Below are positions 1-7,853 of a stretch of DNA of 64,000 bases, one piece after another (position 1 is the first letter of the stretch; each line of letters starts with the position of its first letter). A program made the position numbers and the translations under genes. The stretch covers positions 1,178,003 through 1,242,002 of the forward strand of contig NZ_LNAL01000006.1 of NCBI RefSeq assembly GCF_001483135.1, in the 5' to 3' direction. The notes below the pieces were generated by a model. The model had not been told where the DNA came from. It did not search any database and worked only from the letters and a program-made list of their open reading frames with translations. The DNA is from Solirubrum puertoriconensis. GTDB lineage: Bacteria > Bacteroidota > Bacteroidia > Cytophagales > Hymenobacteraceae.

Positions 1-963
1 CCATTCGCGGTCGTAGGTGCGATTCATCAGCTTCAGCACGCGCGAGTTACCGCTCTGGGCCGGCAGGTGAATGTAATTGCACACGTTGTCGTACTTGGCC
101 ATGGTGTGCAGCACCTCGTCGGTAATGTCTTTGGGGTGCGAGGTAGAGAAGCGCACGCGCAACTCGGGGCTTACCAAGGCTACGCGCTCGAGCAGGCCAG
201 CGAAGTTCACGAACTCCGTGCCGTCCTCTGATTGCCACTTATAACTGTCTACATTCTGGCCCAGTAGCGTTACTTCTTTGAAGCCTTTGTTGAATAAGTC
301 TTGGGCTTCCTGTACTATACTGTGCGCATCGCGACTCCGCTCGCGGCCGCGGGTAAACGGCACCACGCAGAACGAGCACATGTTGTCGCAACCGCGCATG
401 ATGCTGATAAAGGCCGACACGCCGTTGGAGTTCAGGCGCACGGGCGTAATGTCGGCGTAGGTCTCCTCGCGCGAGAGCAGCACGTTCACGGCGCGTTGGC
501 CGGCATCAACCTCCTTAATCAGACGGGGCAGGTCGCGGTAAGCATCGGGGCCTACAACCAGGTCCACAATCTGCTCTTCCTCCAAAAACTTGCTTTTGAG
601 GCGCTCGGCCATGCAGCCTAATACGCCCACTAGCAAGCCCGGGCGCTTACGCTTGTGGGCGTTGATCTGCTGCAGGCGCTGGCGCACCGTGATTTCGGCC
701 TTTTCGCGGATGGAGCAAGTGTTGAGCAGTACCAAATCGGCCTCGGCCAGCTCCGAAGTAGTATCAAAGCCCTCGTCGTAGAGGATGCTCGATACGATTT
801 CAGAGTCAGAGTAATTCATCTGGCAGCCGTAGCTCTCGATGTAGAGCCGGCGCTGACGACCCGTGTGCGTCGGCTCGCTCACGCGTACGTCGGCGGGTAA
901 CTGCTCAGCGGCTGGGGCAGCAGCCTTGTCCAGAAAATCAAGCGTAAGGATGGGTTGAGACAT
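1..963 (-). CDS. miaB: tRNA ms2i6A methylthiotransferase MiaB (partial, C-terminus beyond left edge)
   Basis: Radical-SAM enzyme that adds a methylthio group to i6A at position 37 of tRNAs reading UNN codons. I translated it by hand; 321 residues are present and the frame is open to the window edge, so the C-terminal TRAM domain is missing only because of the cut. The N-terminal UPF0004 cluster cysteines are visible at about C47 (YGCQMN), C83 (NTCSIR) and C117 (GCMAER). The radical-SAM CxxxCxxC is at about 192-199 (GCDNMCSFC), followed by [10 protein letters not shown], typical of MiaB rather than MtaB or RimO. The start is the ATG at 961-963, about 28 nt from a TACCTTTG box. MiaE, which hydroxylates the product of this pathway, is encoded 9 kb away. 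Confidence 0.95.
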   Translation of the reverse strand, partial: MSQPILTLDFLDKAAAPAAEQLPADVRVSEPTHTGRQRRLYIESYGCQMNYSDSEIVSSILYDEGFDTTSELAEADLVLLNTCSIREKAEITVRQRLQQINAHKRKRPGLLVGVLGCMAERLKSKFLEEEQIVDLVVGPDAYRDLPRLIKEVDAGQRAVNVLLSREETYADITPVRLNSNGVSAFISIMRGCDNMCSFCVVPFTRGRERSRDAHSIVQEAQDLFNKGFKEVTLLGQNVDSYKWQSEDGTEFVNFAGLLERVALVSPELRVRFSTSHPKDITDEVLHTMAKYDNVCNYIHLPAQSGNSRVLKLMNRTYDREW

Positions 964-990
964 GGCCTCGAAAAATCAGCTGAAGGAGGG

Positions 991-998
991 CAAAGGTA
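991..998 (-). promoter_or_regulatory. Bacteroidota -7 promoter box (TACCTTTG) for miaB
   Basis: Minus-strand TACCTTTG matches the Bacteroidota sigma-factor -7 consensus TAnnTTTG exactly and lies about 28 nt before the miaB ATG. No convincing -33 TTG is seen at the usual distance. Confidence 0.5.
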
Positions 999-1109
999 CG
1001 GCTTACCCAGCAGAAATGACAGTTTGGCAGAACAATGAATAACTGAATTGCTAAGCTTCTGAGCCGGTGCTGGTTCTTGCTCATGGCACAAACCAGTGCG
1101 CGGTTAGCT

Positions 1110-2381
1110 CTAAGCTAAATCAATGATTGTAGTGCCCAGTACTTCTAACAGAGCTCGGGCTTTCAACAGGCACTCCTGGTATTCGCGTTCCGGCTGCGAA
1201 TCGTAGGTGATGGCCGAACCCACCTGAAAGCTGAGGTAGCCGGTATCGGTGCGGTACTGCAACGAGCGAATTACCACGTTGAAATCGAAGTCGCCATTGG
1301 GCCACACGTAGCCAATGCTCCCGCTGTATAGTCCTCGGCGAGCCTTTTCGTATTGCTCGATCAGCTGCATGGCGCGCACTTTAGGTGCGCCCGTCATGGA
1401 GCCCATCGGAAAGGTGGCGCGAAGTATCTCGCTCAAGGTGGTACTCGGCTGCAGCTGACTTTTCACGGTTGATATCATTTGCCACACGTGCCGGAAGGGA
1501 TATAGCCCGAATAGCTCAGGCACTTGCACACTGCCGGGCTTACTAATGCGGGCCAAGTCGTTGCGCACCAAGTCAACGATCATCAGGTTTTCGGCCCGTT
1601 CCTTCTCGTCGTTAAGTAGTTGCTGCCGCTGTGCTTCGTCTTCGGGGGGCGTAATGCCACGCCGGATGGTGCCTTTAATGGGTTGCGAAAGCAACGAGTC
1701 AGCATCACGGCGAATAAACCGCTCGGGCGAAGCGCAGAGCAAATGCCGATCGTGCCACTTGTAGAAACCGGCAAAAGGCGTTGGCGACGCTTGCTGCAGC
1801 CGCAAAAAGGTATCGACAGGAGAAAGAGTTACCCCTTCGGCGTAGAACTCCTGGCAAAGGTTGAGCTCATAAACTTCGCCGTTCAATATGTCTTCGCGCA
1901 CGGCTTCAACGGCCCCTAGGTAGTCGGCCTTGCTGAGGCGTGGGTGCAGCTGCGGCACGACACCTAGCGGCAAAACGTCCGAGGGCTGGGCAGCTATTTC
2001 CCCTAGGTCGGCGGGGGTTAGGCCATGCAGCTCAACGGTGCCATCGGCCAACCAGCGGAGCCACTTGCTCGGGCGAAAAAAATGCAAGTCGGGCCATTCT
2101 AAGCCATCGGGGTGTTGGCTATGTAGCAGTGGCTCAAACGCGTTCTTTACATCATAGGTCAGCAAACCGCAGCGTGGAGCATTGGCCAGGTTCTGGCTAA
2201 ACCAATCATCCAGGTTTGCCAGCGAAGCAATAGCTGAAGCACCTTCGTCAGCGACAGCCAGCATATGCACGAATGGTCCGCCAGCGCAGGCACTATCGGC
2301 GGCTGGTACAAAGTAGGCGCAATACTGGTGCTGGGCTGCCCAGCGCAGGGCTTGGGCAGGAGAGATGGTAGGAGCAGCCAT
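1110..2381 (-). CDS. pabB: Aminodeoxychorismate synthase component I (PabB)
   Basis: Chorismate-binding enzyme that aminates chorismate to 4-amino-4-deoxychorismate for folate synthesis, with glutaminase PabA as partner (not in this window). The 423 residues contain the C-terminal chorismate-binding domain: PIKGT at about 234-238, DLVRND at 270-275 and FPMGSMTGAPK at 324-334. The Lys in PIKGT is the PabB hallmark; anthranilate synthase TrpE has PIAGT. The N-terminal region is shorter and more divergent, as in many Bacteroidota PabB proteins. It starts at an ATG 14 nt after the stop of the upstream TPR gene, so the two may share a transcript. A class IV aminotransferase at 56 kb could supply the next (PabC) step. 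Confidence 0.9.
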   Translation of the reverse strand: MAAPTISPAQALRWAAQHQYCAYFVPAADSACAGGPFVHMLAVADEGASAIASLANLDDWFSQNLANAPRCGLLTYDVKNAFEPLLHSQHPDGLEWPDLHFFRPSKWLRWLADGTVELHGLTPADLGEIAAQPSDVLPLGVVPQLHPRLSKADYLGAVEAVREDILNGEVYELNLCQEFYAEGVTLSPVDTFLRLQQASPTPFAGFYKWHDRHLLCASPERFIRRDADSLLSQPIKGTIRRGITPPEDEAQRQQLLNDEKERAENLMIVDLVRNDLARISKPGSVQVPELFGLYPFRHVWQMISTVKSQLQPSTTLSEILRATFPMGSMTGAPKVRAMQLIEQYEKARRGLYSGSIGYVWPNGDFDFNVVIRSLQYRTDTGYLSFQVGSAITYDSQPEREYQECLLKARALLEVLGTTIIDLA

Positions 2382-2395
2382 GCAGCAAACGTTGG

Positions 2396-3994
2396 CTATT
2401 TCATGCTAGCTAAGGCTACTTTGGCCTTGGCGTCGGTGCTGGTTTTGTATTCGTGCTTGTTGTAGCTCAGGGCCTTCTGAAAATACGCTTTGGCTTTCGC
2501 AAGTTGGCCAGCCTCCCGGCAGATGTACCCCATTTGCAGGGCGGCTTGCGGGGCAAAGTAATAAGGCGCATTGCCACTAAGCGCAATGGTGTGCGTGTAA
2601 AACAGGCGGGCCGAATCGAGGCGGCCCAAGCCGTGGTAAGCCCGGGCACGGCGGTACGGCTCTTCGAGCTTATCGCGCAGAGGAGTAGAAGAAGCTGCGC
2701 GGAAAGCACCTAGAGTGGCTAGAGCAGGCCGGTAATAGCCGCCATCGAGTTGTAGGCGAGCTTTGGTTAGCAAAGGATTAAGGGGTAAACGGTCATCGAC
2801 AAACCGTTGCGCGTAGCGGTCCTCCTCCACAACGGTTTCGCCGCTTTTACTGATTTGCTGGCGGCATTGCTCGGCTGCTTGGTTGTTGCCGCTGAGCCAG
2901 TGGGCCAAGTACATCTTAAACCAAGCGTCCTTGCGGTAGTGCACGCCTAGGTACTCTTTAGCAAACTGCTGATTGGCACGTAGCGAGGCGGCATACTGAC
3001 CTTGGTAGAGCAGCAAGTCGGCGGCCATGTGATGCAGATAGGGTGCCGGTAAGTAAGCGTTGCCTACTGGTCGGGCTCGGTAAGCAGCCAGAGCTTCGTC
3101 GGCGCGGTGCAGCTTTTTTTGTACCGAAACAGCTAAGTAGCTGAACAGTAAATTGTCGGGCTGGGCGCGCGTTAAGCGAGTGGTTAGGGCGGCCGCTTCC
3201 TCGTCGGCGCCATAGTAAGTCTGCCGGATCAGGGCCAGCAGGATTTCTGCTTCCGTCTGAAAATCGTGTGGGCGTATGGCGGCGTTACGCAGGTGCCGTA
3301 GGCCAGCTGTGGTATTGCCGGGTAGGCCTAAGAGGTTCAAGAACCAACGGTAGCCCTCCGGCACCGACCCGATCAGGAACTGGCACAAGCCCATTGTTTT
3401 TTGGGTGGGCAAGTGATGAGGCCAGCGTTTGGCATTTTGCTGTACCTGCAAGTACGCCTGCCGCAAGCTCCAGGCACCCTGCAGCTCGTGCTCGAACATG
3501 ACCTGAGTAGCCGCTTGGTGCAGGCGCACTTCGGCGCGGGCATAATCGCGCAGGGCAGTGCGTGGCAGCCGATCAAGCGCTTCGAGGCAACGGTTTTGCG
3601 CTTCTATCAAGGCATCGTAGCGGCCGGCATCCTGGCTGACCACTAGTTCGGTGAAGCTGATGCCTTCATCAACGAGCAACGCGCCGGGGCTGTGTGGTTG
3701 TTGGCGCAGCTCTGCTTTTATGATGTTGCGGGCCGCAGTGGTGCGCAGCTTCAACAACTCGGCATAAGCACGGCGACTGGTGGCAGAAAGCTGATCGGGG
3801 CTGCTGGTGATTTCCGCCCGGGCGGCATTTTCGCCGGCAGTATCCTGTTTTGGTACTGAAGGACGTTGTTGCTGCTTGCCGTGGGCGAAGCTACCTGGGG
3901 CTTTCGCGGTGGTGGCAAGGGCACAAAGCAGCAGGCACAGCACGGCAAGAACACGCCTGCGCAAACTTCTGCTTACCTCAGCAACCTTCAGCAT
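2396..3994 (-). CDS. Secreted or membrane-anchored TPR-like protein
   Basis: 532 residues. The N-terminus has a basic stretch (RSLRRR) and a hydrophobic run at about 14-28, a signal peptide or anchor, then a low-complexity polar region. The remainder is alpha-helical with tetratricopeptide-like spacing; the clearest TPR unit is near the C-terminus (AGQLAKAKAYFQKAL). I see no catalytic motif, so a scaffold or envelope role is only a guess. The ATG is genuine. Upstream lies the terminator of the zinc-ribbon gene, so this gene probably has its own promoter; pabB follows 14 nt after its stop. Confidence 0.75.
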   Translation of the reverse strand: MLKVAEVSRSLRRRVLAVLCLLLCALATTAKAPGSFAHGKQQQRPSVPKQDTAGENAARAEITSSPDQLSATSRRAYAELLKLRTTAARNIIKAELRQQPHSPGALLVDEGISFTELVVSQDAGRYDALIEAQNRCLEALDRLPRTALRDYARAEVRLHQAATQVMFEHELQGAWSLRQAYLQVQQNAKRWPHHLPTQKTMGLCQFLIGSVPEGYRWFLNLLGLPGNTTAGLRHLRNAAIRPHDFQTEAEILLALIRQTYYGADEEAAALTTRLTRAQPDNLLFSYLAVSVQKKLHRADEALAAYRARPVGNAYLPAPYLHHMAADLLLYQGQYAASLRANQQFAKEYLGVHYRKDAWFKMYLAHWLSGNNQAAEQCRQQISKSGETVVEEDRYAQRFVDDRLPLNPLLTKARLQLDGGYYRPALATLGAFRAASSTPLRDKLEEPYRRARAYHGLGRLDSARLFYTHTIALSGNAPYYFAPQAALQMGYICREAGQLAKAKAYFQKALSYNKHEYKTSTDAKAKVALASMK

Positions 3995-4005
3995 CAGATC
4001 AACAA

Positions 4006-4035
4006 AAAAGGAACGACACTGTGGCCGTTCCTTTT
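4006..4035 (-). terminator. Intrinsic terminator after the zinc-ribbon gene
   Basis: A 10-bp perfect stem (AAAAGGAACG / CGTTCCTTTT) with a 10-nt loop, followed on the minus strand by a run of T. It lies 22 nt past the stop at 4057, just before the TPR gene start. Confidence 0.8.
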
Positions 4036-4056
4036 CTATAAAAATGCGGAAAAAAC

Positions 4057-4806
4057 CTAGGCGTTGCGGCTTTCAACGTCGGCCAAGATACGGCCGCAGT
4101 GCTCGCACACAATAATTTTCTTGTGGGCAATGATGTCGGCCTGGCGCTGGGGCGGTACCGTGTTGAAGCAGCCACCGCAAGCGTCGCGCTTTACCATTAC
4201 TACAGCCAAGCCGTTGCGGGCGTTGCCGCGGATGCGGCTGTAAGCCGACAGCAATCGGTCCTCTACAGGCTGAGAAGCAGTTTCGCGCTCGGTCATCAGC
4301 TTTTGCTCATCGGCCTCGCTTTCGCCTACAATCACCTGCAGTTCGGCTTGCTTGTTCACCAAGTCCTTGCGGCGCTCTTCGAGGCGCTGCTTGGTGCCAC
4401 CAATTTCGATGTTCTTCTGATCGATCTGGTATTGAGCTTCGCGAACCTTTTTCTCCGAAATCTGGATTTCCAGCTTCTGCAGCTCGATTTCCTTGGCAAT
4501 AGCTTCGTACTCGCGGTTGTTGCGGACGTTCTGCTGCTGGTCTTCGTAGCGGCGGATCAGGGCTTCGGCATCTTTAGCGGCTTGCTTGCGGGCTTTGATC
4601 TGCTCGTTCAGAGCAGCGACTTCTTCGTCGAATTTGGCCACGCGCACCTCATAACCGGCAATCTCATCTTCCAGGTCGCGCACTTCTTCGGGCAGGTCGC
4701 CGCGCACGCGCCGAATCTCATCGAGTTGCGAATCGATGCGCTGCAGGTTAAGAAGGGCTTCCAGTTTGCTGGCTACGGTAATATCCGAAGCGGAGTTAGA
4801 AATCAT
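4057..4806 (-). CDS. Coiled-coil protein with C-terminal C4 zinc ribbon (CT398/DUF164-like)
   Basis: 249 residues. Residues about 15-175 form a long charged coiled coil (heptads rich in E, K, Q, R). The C-terminus has two Cys pairs, CGGCF near residue 211 and CEHC near 235, forming a four-cysteine zinc ribbon. This architecture matches the CT398/DUF164 family, conserved next to nif3-like genes in many bacteria; its biochemical role is not settled. The first 11 nt overlap the end of the nif3-like gene, so the two are almost certainly co-transcribed and translationally coupled. A terminator follows. Confidence 0.85.
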   Translation of the reverse strand: MISNSASDITVASKLEALLNLQRIDSQLDEIRRVRGDLPEEVRDLEDEIAGYEVRVAKFDEEVAALNEQIKARKQAAKDAEALIRRYEDQQQNVRNNREYEAIAKEIELQKLEIQISEKKVREAQYQIDQKNIEIGGTKQRLEERRKDLVNKQAELQVIVGESEADEQKLMTERETASQPVEDRLLSAYSRIRGNARNGLAVVMVKRDACGGCFNTVPPQRQADIIAHKKIIVCEHCGRILADVESRNA

Positions 4807-5899
4807 AGCGAACAGGGTTCGTGGGGGTCTCTGCTAACAAGACCGCAAAAGTACGTGCAAATTTTTCCGTAAGCAATTCCCGGAACAGTTCGTTAGTATA
4901 CTGCTCGCTTTCGTAGTGGCCAACATCGCACAACATGAGCTTGCCTTCGGGAGCAAAAAACTCATGGTATTTTATGTCGCCAGTTACGTAGGCATCGGCT
5001 CCGGCGGCTACGGCTTTCTTGGTTAGGAAGGAGCCCGCACCGCCACACAGGGCCACTTTCCGGATGACGGCGTGGTGCTCGGTGTGCTTAACCACCGGCA
5101 CGTGCAGCCGCTCGCGCAGTAGCCGCAAAAACTCCTTGGCCGAAAGCGCCTCGGGCAACTCGCCAACCATGCCGGAGCCCACGTCTTGATGCACGTTTTC
5201 CAGCTTTACCACCTCGTAGGCCACTTCCTCGTAGGGGTGCGCCTGCCGCAGAGCGCCTAGGGCTTTGTGTTGCAGGTGCAGGGGCAGCAATACCTCTACG
5301 CGCTGCTCAGGAGCAGTTTGCGGTTTGCCAACAGTGCCTTCGTACGGGTTGGTGCCTGGGCCAGGCGTAAAAGTGCCGGTGCCATCGAGGCGGAAGCTGC
5401 AGTCGTGGTAGTCGCCAATTTGGCCAGCGCCGGCTGCGTAGAGGGCCTGCAACACGGCATCGGTGTGAGCAGCAGGCACGTAGGTAATCAGCTTGGCCAA
5501 CAAGCCGGGCTTCGGGTCGAGCACGCGCAGGTTCTGCAAGCCAAGCTTTTCGCCCAGCTTGCGGCTGACGCCGTGACGCACGTTGTCGAGGTTGGTGTGG
5601 GCGGCGTACACGGCCACATCGAGGCGCAACGCACGCATTATGGTGCGCTCTACCTCGGTGCTGCCGGTGAGACGCTTGAGGGGCTGAAAAATTACGGGGT
5701 GGTGTACTACCACCATATTGCAGCCCCGGCGTACCGCCTCGTCGATGATAGCCGGCGTACAATCGAGGGCAATAAGCACGCCTTTAACCAGCATCTGCGG
5801 ATCGCCACACTGCAGGCCGGCGTTGTCGTAGCTTTCCTGAAAAGGCAGCGGGGCCCACGCCTCCAAAGCGCGGGTAAGGTCTTGAACGGTGACGGACAT
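4796..5899 (-). CDS. Nif3-like dinuclear metal centre protein with inserted PII-like domain
   Basis: NIF3/YbgI/DUF34 family protein of 367 residues, about 100 longer than the minimal form because a ferredoxin-like/PII-like domain is inserted at roughly 125-255. Metal ligands are visible: VVVHHP near 66-67, HTNLDNV near 101-105, and a C-terminal H and E in GHYESEQ. Members often assemble as hexamers; a GTP cyclohydrolase name is sometimes used, but the substrate is not established. I chose the ATG at 5899 because residues from there match the family start (QDLTRALEAWAPLPFQESYDN); the upstream extension to 5974 looks non-homologous. A TACTTTCG box ends 5 nt before this ATG, so the mRNA may be leaderless. 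Overlaps the downstream zinc-ribbon gene by 11 nt. Confidence 0.88.
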   Translation of the reverse strand: MSVTVQDLTRALEAWAPLPFQESYDNAGLQCGDPQMLVKGVLIALDCTPAIIDEAVRRGCNMVVVHHPVIFQPLKRLTGSTEVERTIMRALRLDVAVYAAHTNLDNVRHGVSRKLGEKLGLQNLRVLDPKPGLLAKLITYVPAAHTDAVLQALYAAGAGQIGDYHDCSFRLDGTGTFTPGPGTNPYEGTVGKPQTAPEQRVEVLLPLHLQHKALGALRQAHPYEEVAYEVVKLENVHQDVGSGMVGELPEALSAKEFLRLLRERLHVPVVKHTEHHAVIRKVALCGGAGSFLTKKAVAAGADAYVTGDIKYHEFFAPEGKLMLCDVGHYESEQYTNELFRELLTEKFARTFAVLLAETPTNPVRYDF

Positions 5900-5903
5900 G
5901 AGG

Positions 5904-5911
5904 CGAAAGTA
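5904..5911 (-). promoter_or_regulatory. Possible -7 box (TACTTTCG) abutting the nif3-like start
   Basis: Seven of eight positions match TAnnTTTG. The box ends 4 nt before the ATG at 5899, which would place the transcription start at or next to the start codon. Confidence 0.35.
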
Positions 5912-5994
5912 AGAGCTGGTTTTGGTTGCTGGCAGCAGGCAAAATGGGTTTCGCAAGCACGAGTCGTACGCCAAGCAGCCAAACCCACGTTGAG

Positions 5995-6678
5995 TTACAG
6001 CAACTCGGCAAGTATAGCAGTGTATTGCTGCACAAAGTCGGGTACGAGGTGGCGCTTGTATTGCATGAGGTAGCGCGGATGATCGAACACCAGCACCTGT
6101 TCGAAAAGCTGCAGCTCCTGATTAAGCGCCTGAAAGTACTCGCCATTGCGCCGGCCTAAGCTGATGGCTACATCGCGCCGCAGCCCTAGGTCGGCTTGCT
6201 GCCTAATTGACTGCTGCATGTGCGGCCACAAGGCTTTGCTGACGGCGGCTGCATCGTAGTAGTTGTAGTTTTTGCCATTGCGCAGCAACACCAGCGGGTA
6301 AAGCGAGCCTAGGTAAAAATGCTGATAAAAGATTTGAGGACCACCCAGGGCATCAACTAGCTGGTACACAAACTGGCTCGAGAGTTCGGGGCGCTGCGGC
6401 AATTGATTGGGTATGCCGCAATGGCGCTGCAGCGCTGCCGGATCGGTAAAGGCCACGCCGGTGGTGCCGGCCCCAAAACGCCCGGGGTTTATGCCTAGCA
6501 ACGCCACCCTGGGTTGGTTGTCGGCATAAAATTGTTGAGCAAACTGGTGGAGTAGCTCACCAGCGGGCGACGTTTGGTACGGATTGTAGGCCGTAACCTC
6601 GCCTGGCAATGGTGGGGCAGCCGGAAAGCCATTCAGGAAAGTCGTTAGCCGTGTGCCAAAAGTATCAAGGGTAGTCAT
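5995..6678 (-). CDS. Uracil-DNA glycosylase superfamily protein, SMUG2-like (DUF4918)
   Basis: 227 residues. Motif 1 is LGINPGRFG near residue 60, like the GMNPG/GINPG motif of SMUG-type uracil-DNA glycosylases. The late motif FDHPRYLMQY near 200 fits the HP-containing motif 2. The family name on record for such Bacteroidota proteins is DUF4918; the Pedobacter SMUG2 enzyme is the characterised relative I would compare with. Likely role: removal of uracil or related deaminated bases from DNA. The ATG at 6678 is chosen over a TTG one codon upstream. Transcribed away from lpxK across a 104-bp gap. Confidence 0.8.
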   Translation of the reverse strand: MTTLDTFGTRLTTFLNGFPAAPPLPGEVTAYNPYQTSPAGELLHQFAQQFYADNQPRVALLGINPGRFGAGTTGVAFTDPAALQRHCGIPNQLPQRPELSSQFVYQLVDALGGPQIFYQHFYLGSLYPLVLLRNGKNYNYYDAAAVSKALWPHMQQSIRQQADLGLRRDVAISLGRRNGEYFQALNQELQLFEQVLVFDHPRYLMQYKRHLVPDFVQQYTAILAELL

Positions 6679-6733
6679 CAACGAAATCCATACGCAGTTG
6701 CACGTACAACGGACGCCCGGCCTGCATTTCGCG

Positions 6734-6741
6734 TATTTTTG
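6734..6741 (+). promoter_or_regulatory. -7 box (TATTTTTG) for lpxK
   Basis: Exact TAnnTTTG match 41 nt before the lpxK ATG, in the divergent gap shared with the DNA glycosylase gene. Confidence 0.5.
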
Positions 6742-6782
6742 CCGCCCGTGCTAGCCCGCTGCGCTGCACACTAATCTCCCAG

Positions 6783-7853
6783 ATGACCCAACTTCTCACC
6801 TTGTTGTTGCTTCCGTTCAGCTGGTTGTACGCCAGCGTAGCGGCCGTGCGCAACTGGCTCTACGACACCGGCCGTTGGCGTAGTGCCGCCGCTGAGGTGC
6901 CGCTCATCAACGTTGGCAACCTGCGGGTAGGAGGCACTGGCAAAACGCCCCACGTGGCATGGGTAGTTGAGCAGTTGCTGAGTACCGGGCACAAACCAGC
7001 CATTCTGAGCCGGGGCTACGGCCGCCATACCAAAGGATACCGCCTGGCTACGGCGGCCGATACCGCCGCCACCATTGGCGATGAGCCCTGGCAGCACTAC
7101 CATGCCTTCGGGCAACAGGTGCCCGTGGTGGTGGATGAAGACCGGCGCCACGGCCTTGCCAAGATGCGGCGGCAACTGCCCGACCGTACGGTGGTAGTGC
7201 TCGACGATGCCTATCAGCACCGCCGCGTGCAGCCCAGCCTCAACATTCTGCTTACGGAACAAGCACGGCCTTTTTGGGACGACCATGTGCTGCCCGCCGG
7301 CCGGCTGCGCGAAAGCCGCCTAGGTGCCCGCCGTGCCGATGTTATTATTATAACCAAGTGCCCGCCTGAGTGGCCTGAGCACGAGCAGCAAGCCGCACTG
7401 GCGCGCATCAGGCGGTATGCCCAGCCCGGAGTGCCGGTGCTTTTCTCTACCTATAACTATGATGCGCCCATTGCGGTAGTGGCTGAGGATGCCAGCGCAA
7501 CGCTAGAGCCGTTGCAACCGGTGGTGGTGCTCACAGGCATTGCGCAGCCCGAGCCATTGCTGAGCGAGCTGCGACGACGTGGGCACCCGGTATTGGCCCA
7601 TCACCAGTTTCCCGACCACCATGCGTTTAGCGCCGCCGAATTGCAGCGTATTGCTGCCGCGCTGCCGCGTGGGGCAGCCATTATTACCACCGAAAAAGAT
7701 GCCGCGCGCCTGCGCGAGTCGGCCTTACGTACCATCGTAGCATCTTTGCCGTTATTCTACGTTCCTATTCGCGTAGCATTCCTGTCCGACGGCGCCCAGC
7801 GCCTGCAGGCCTTGCTCGCGCCGCCCCAGCTTACGCCCCGTGTCGTTGCCTGA
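6783..7853 (+). CDS. lpxK: Tetraacyldisaccharide 4'-kinase LpxK
   Basis: Membrane-associated kinase that phosphorylates the 4'-position of the tetraacyldisaccharide 1-phosphate to give lipid IVA in lipid A synthesis. 356 residues, normal length. The Walker A motif GGTGKT is at about 50-55, followed by LSRGYGR, a conserved IGDEP, and VLDDAYQHR (family DDGFQH-like motif). An N-terminal hydrophobic helix suits inner-membrane association. This shows the host is a diderm that makes lipid A. The last 14 nt overlap the start of the porin-like gene in another frame, which implies coupled expression. Confidence 0.95.
   Translation: MTQLLTLLLLPFSWLYASVAAVRNWLYDTGRWRSAAAEVPLINVGNLRVGGTGKTPHVAWVVEQLLSTGHKPAILSRGYGRHTKGYRLATAADTAATIGDEPWQHYHAFGQQVPVVVDEDRRHGLAKMRRQLPDRTVVVLDDAYQHRRVQPSLNILLTEQARPFWDDHVLPAGRLRESRLGARRADVIIITKCPPEWPEHEQQAALARIRRYAQPGVPVLFSTYNYDAPIAVVAEDASATLEPLQPVVVLTGIAQPEPLLSELRRRGHPVLAHHQFPDHHAFSAAELQRIAAALPRGAAIITTEKDAARLRESALRTIVASLPLFYVPIRVAFLSDGAQRLQALLAPPQLTPRVVA

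Noticed and set aside
1110-2381. Anthranilate synthase TrpE instead of PabB
   Set aside because: The active-site motif is PIKGT (PabB) rather than PIAGT, and no trp genes are near.
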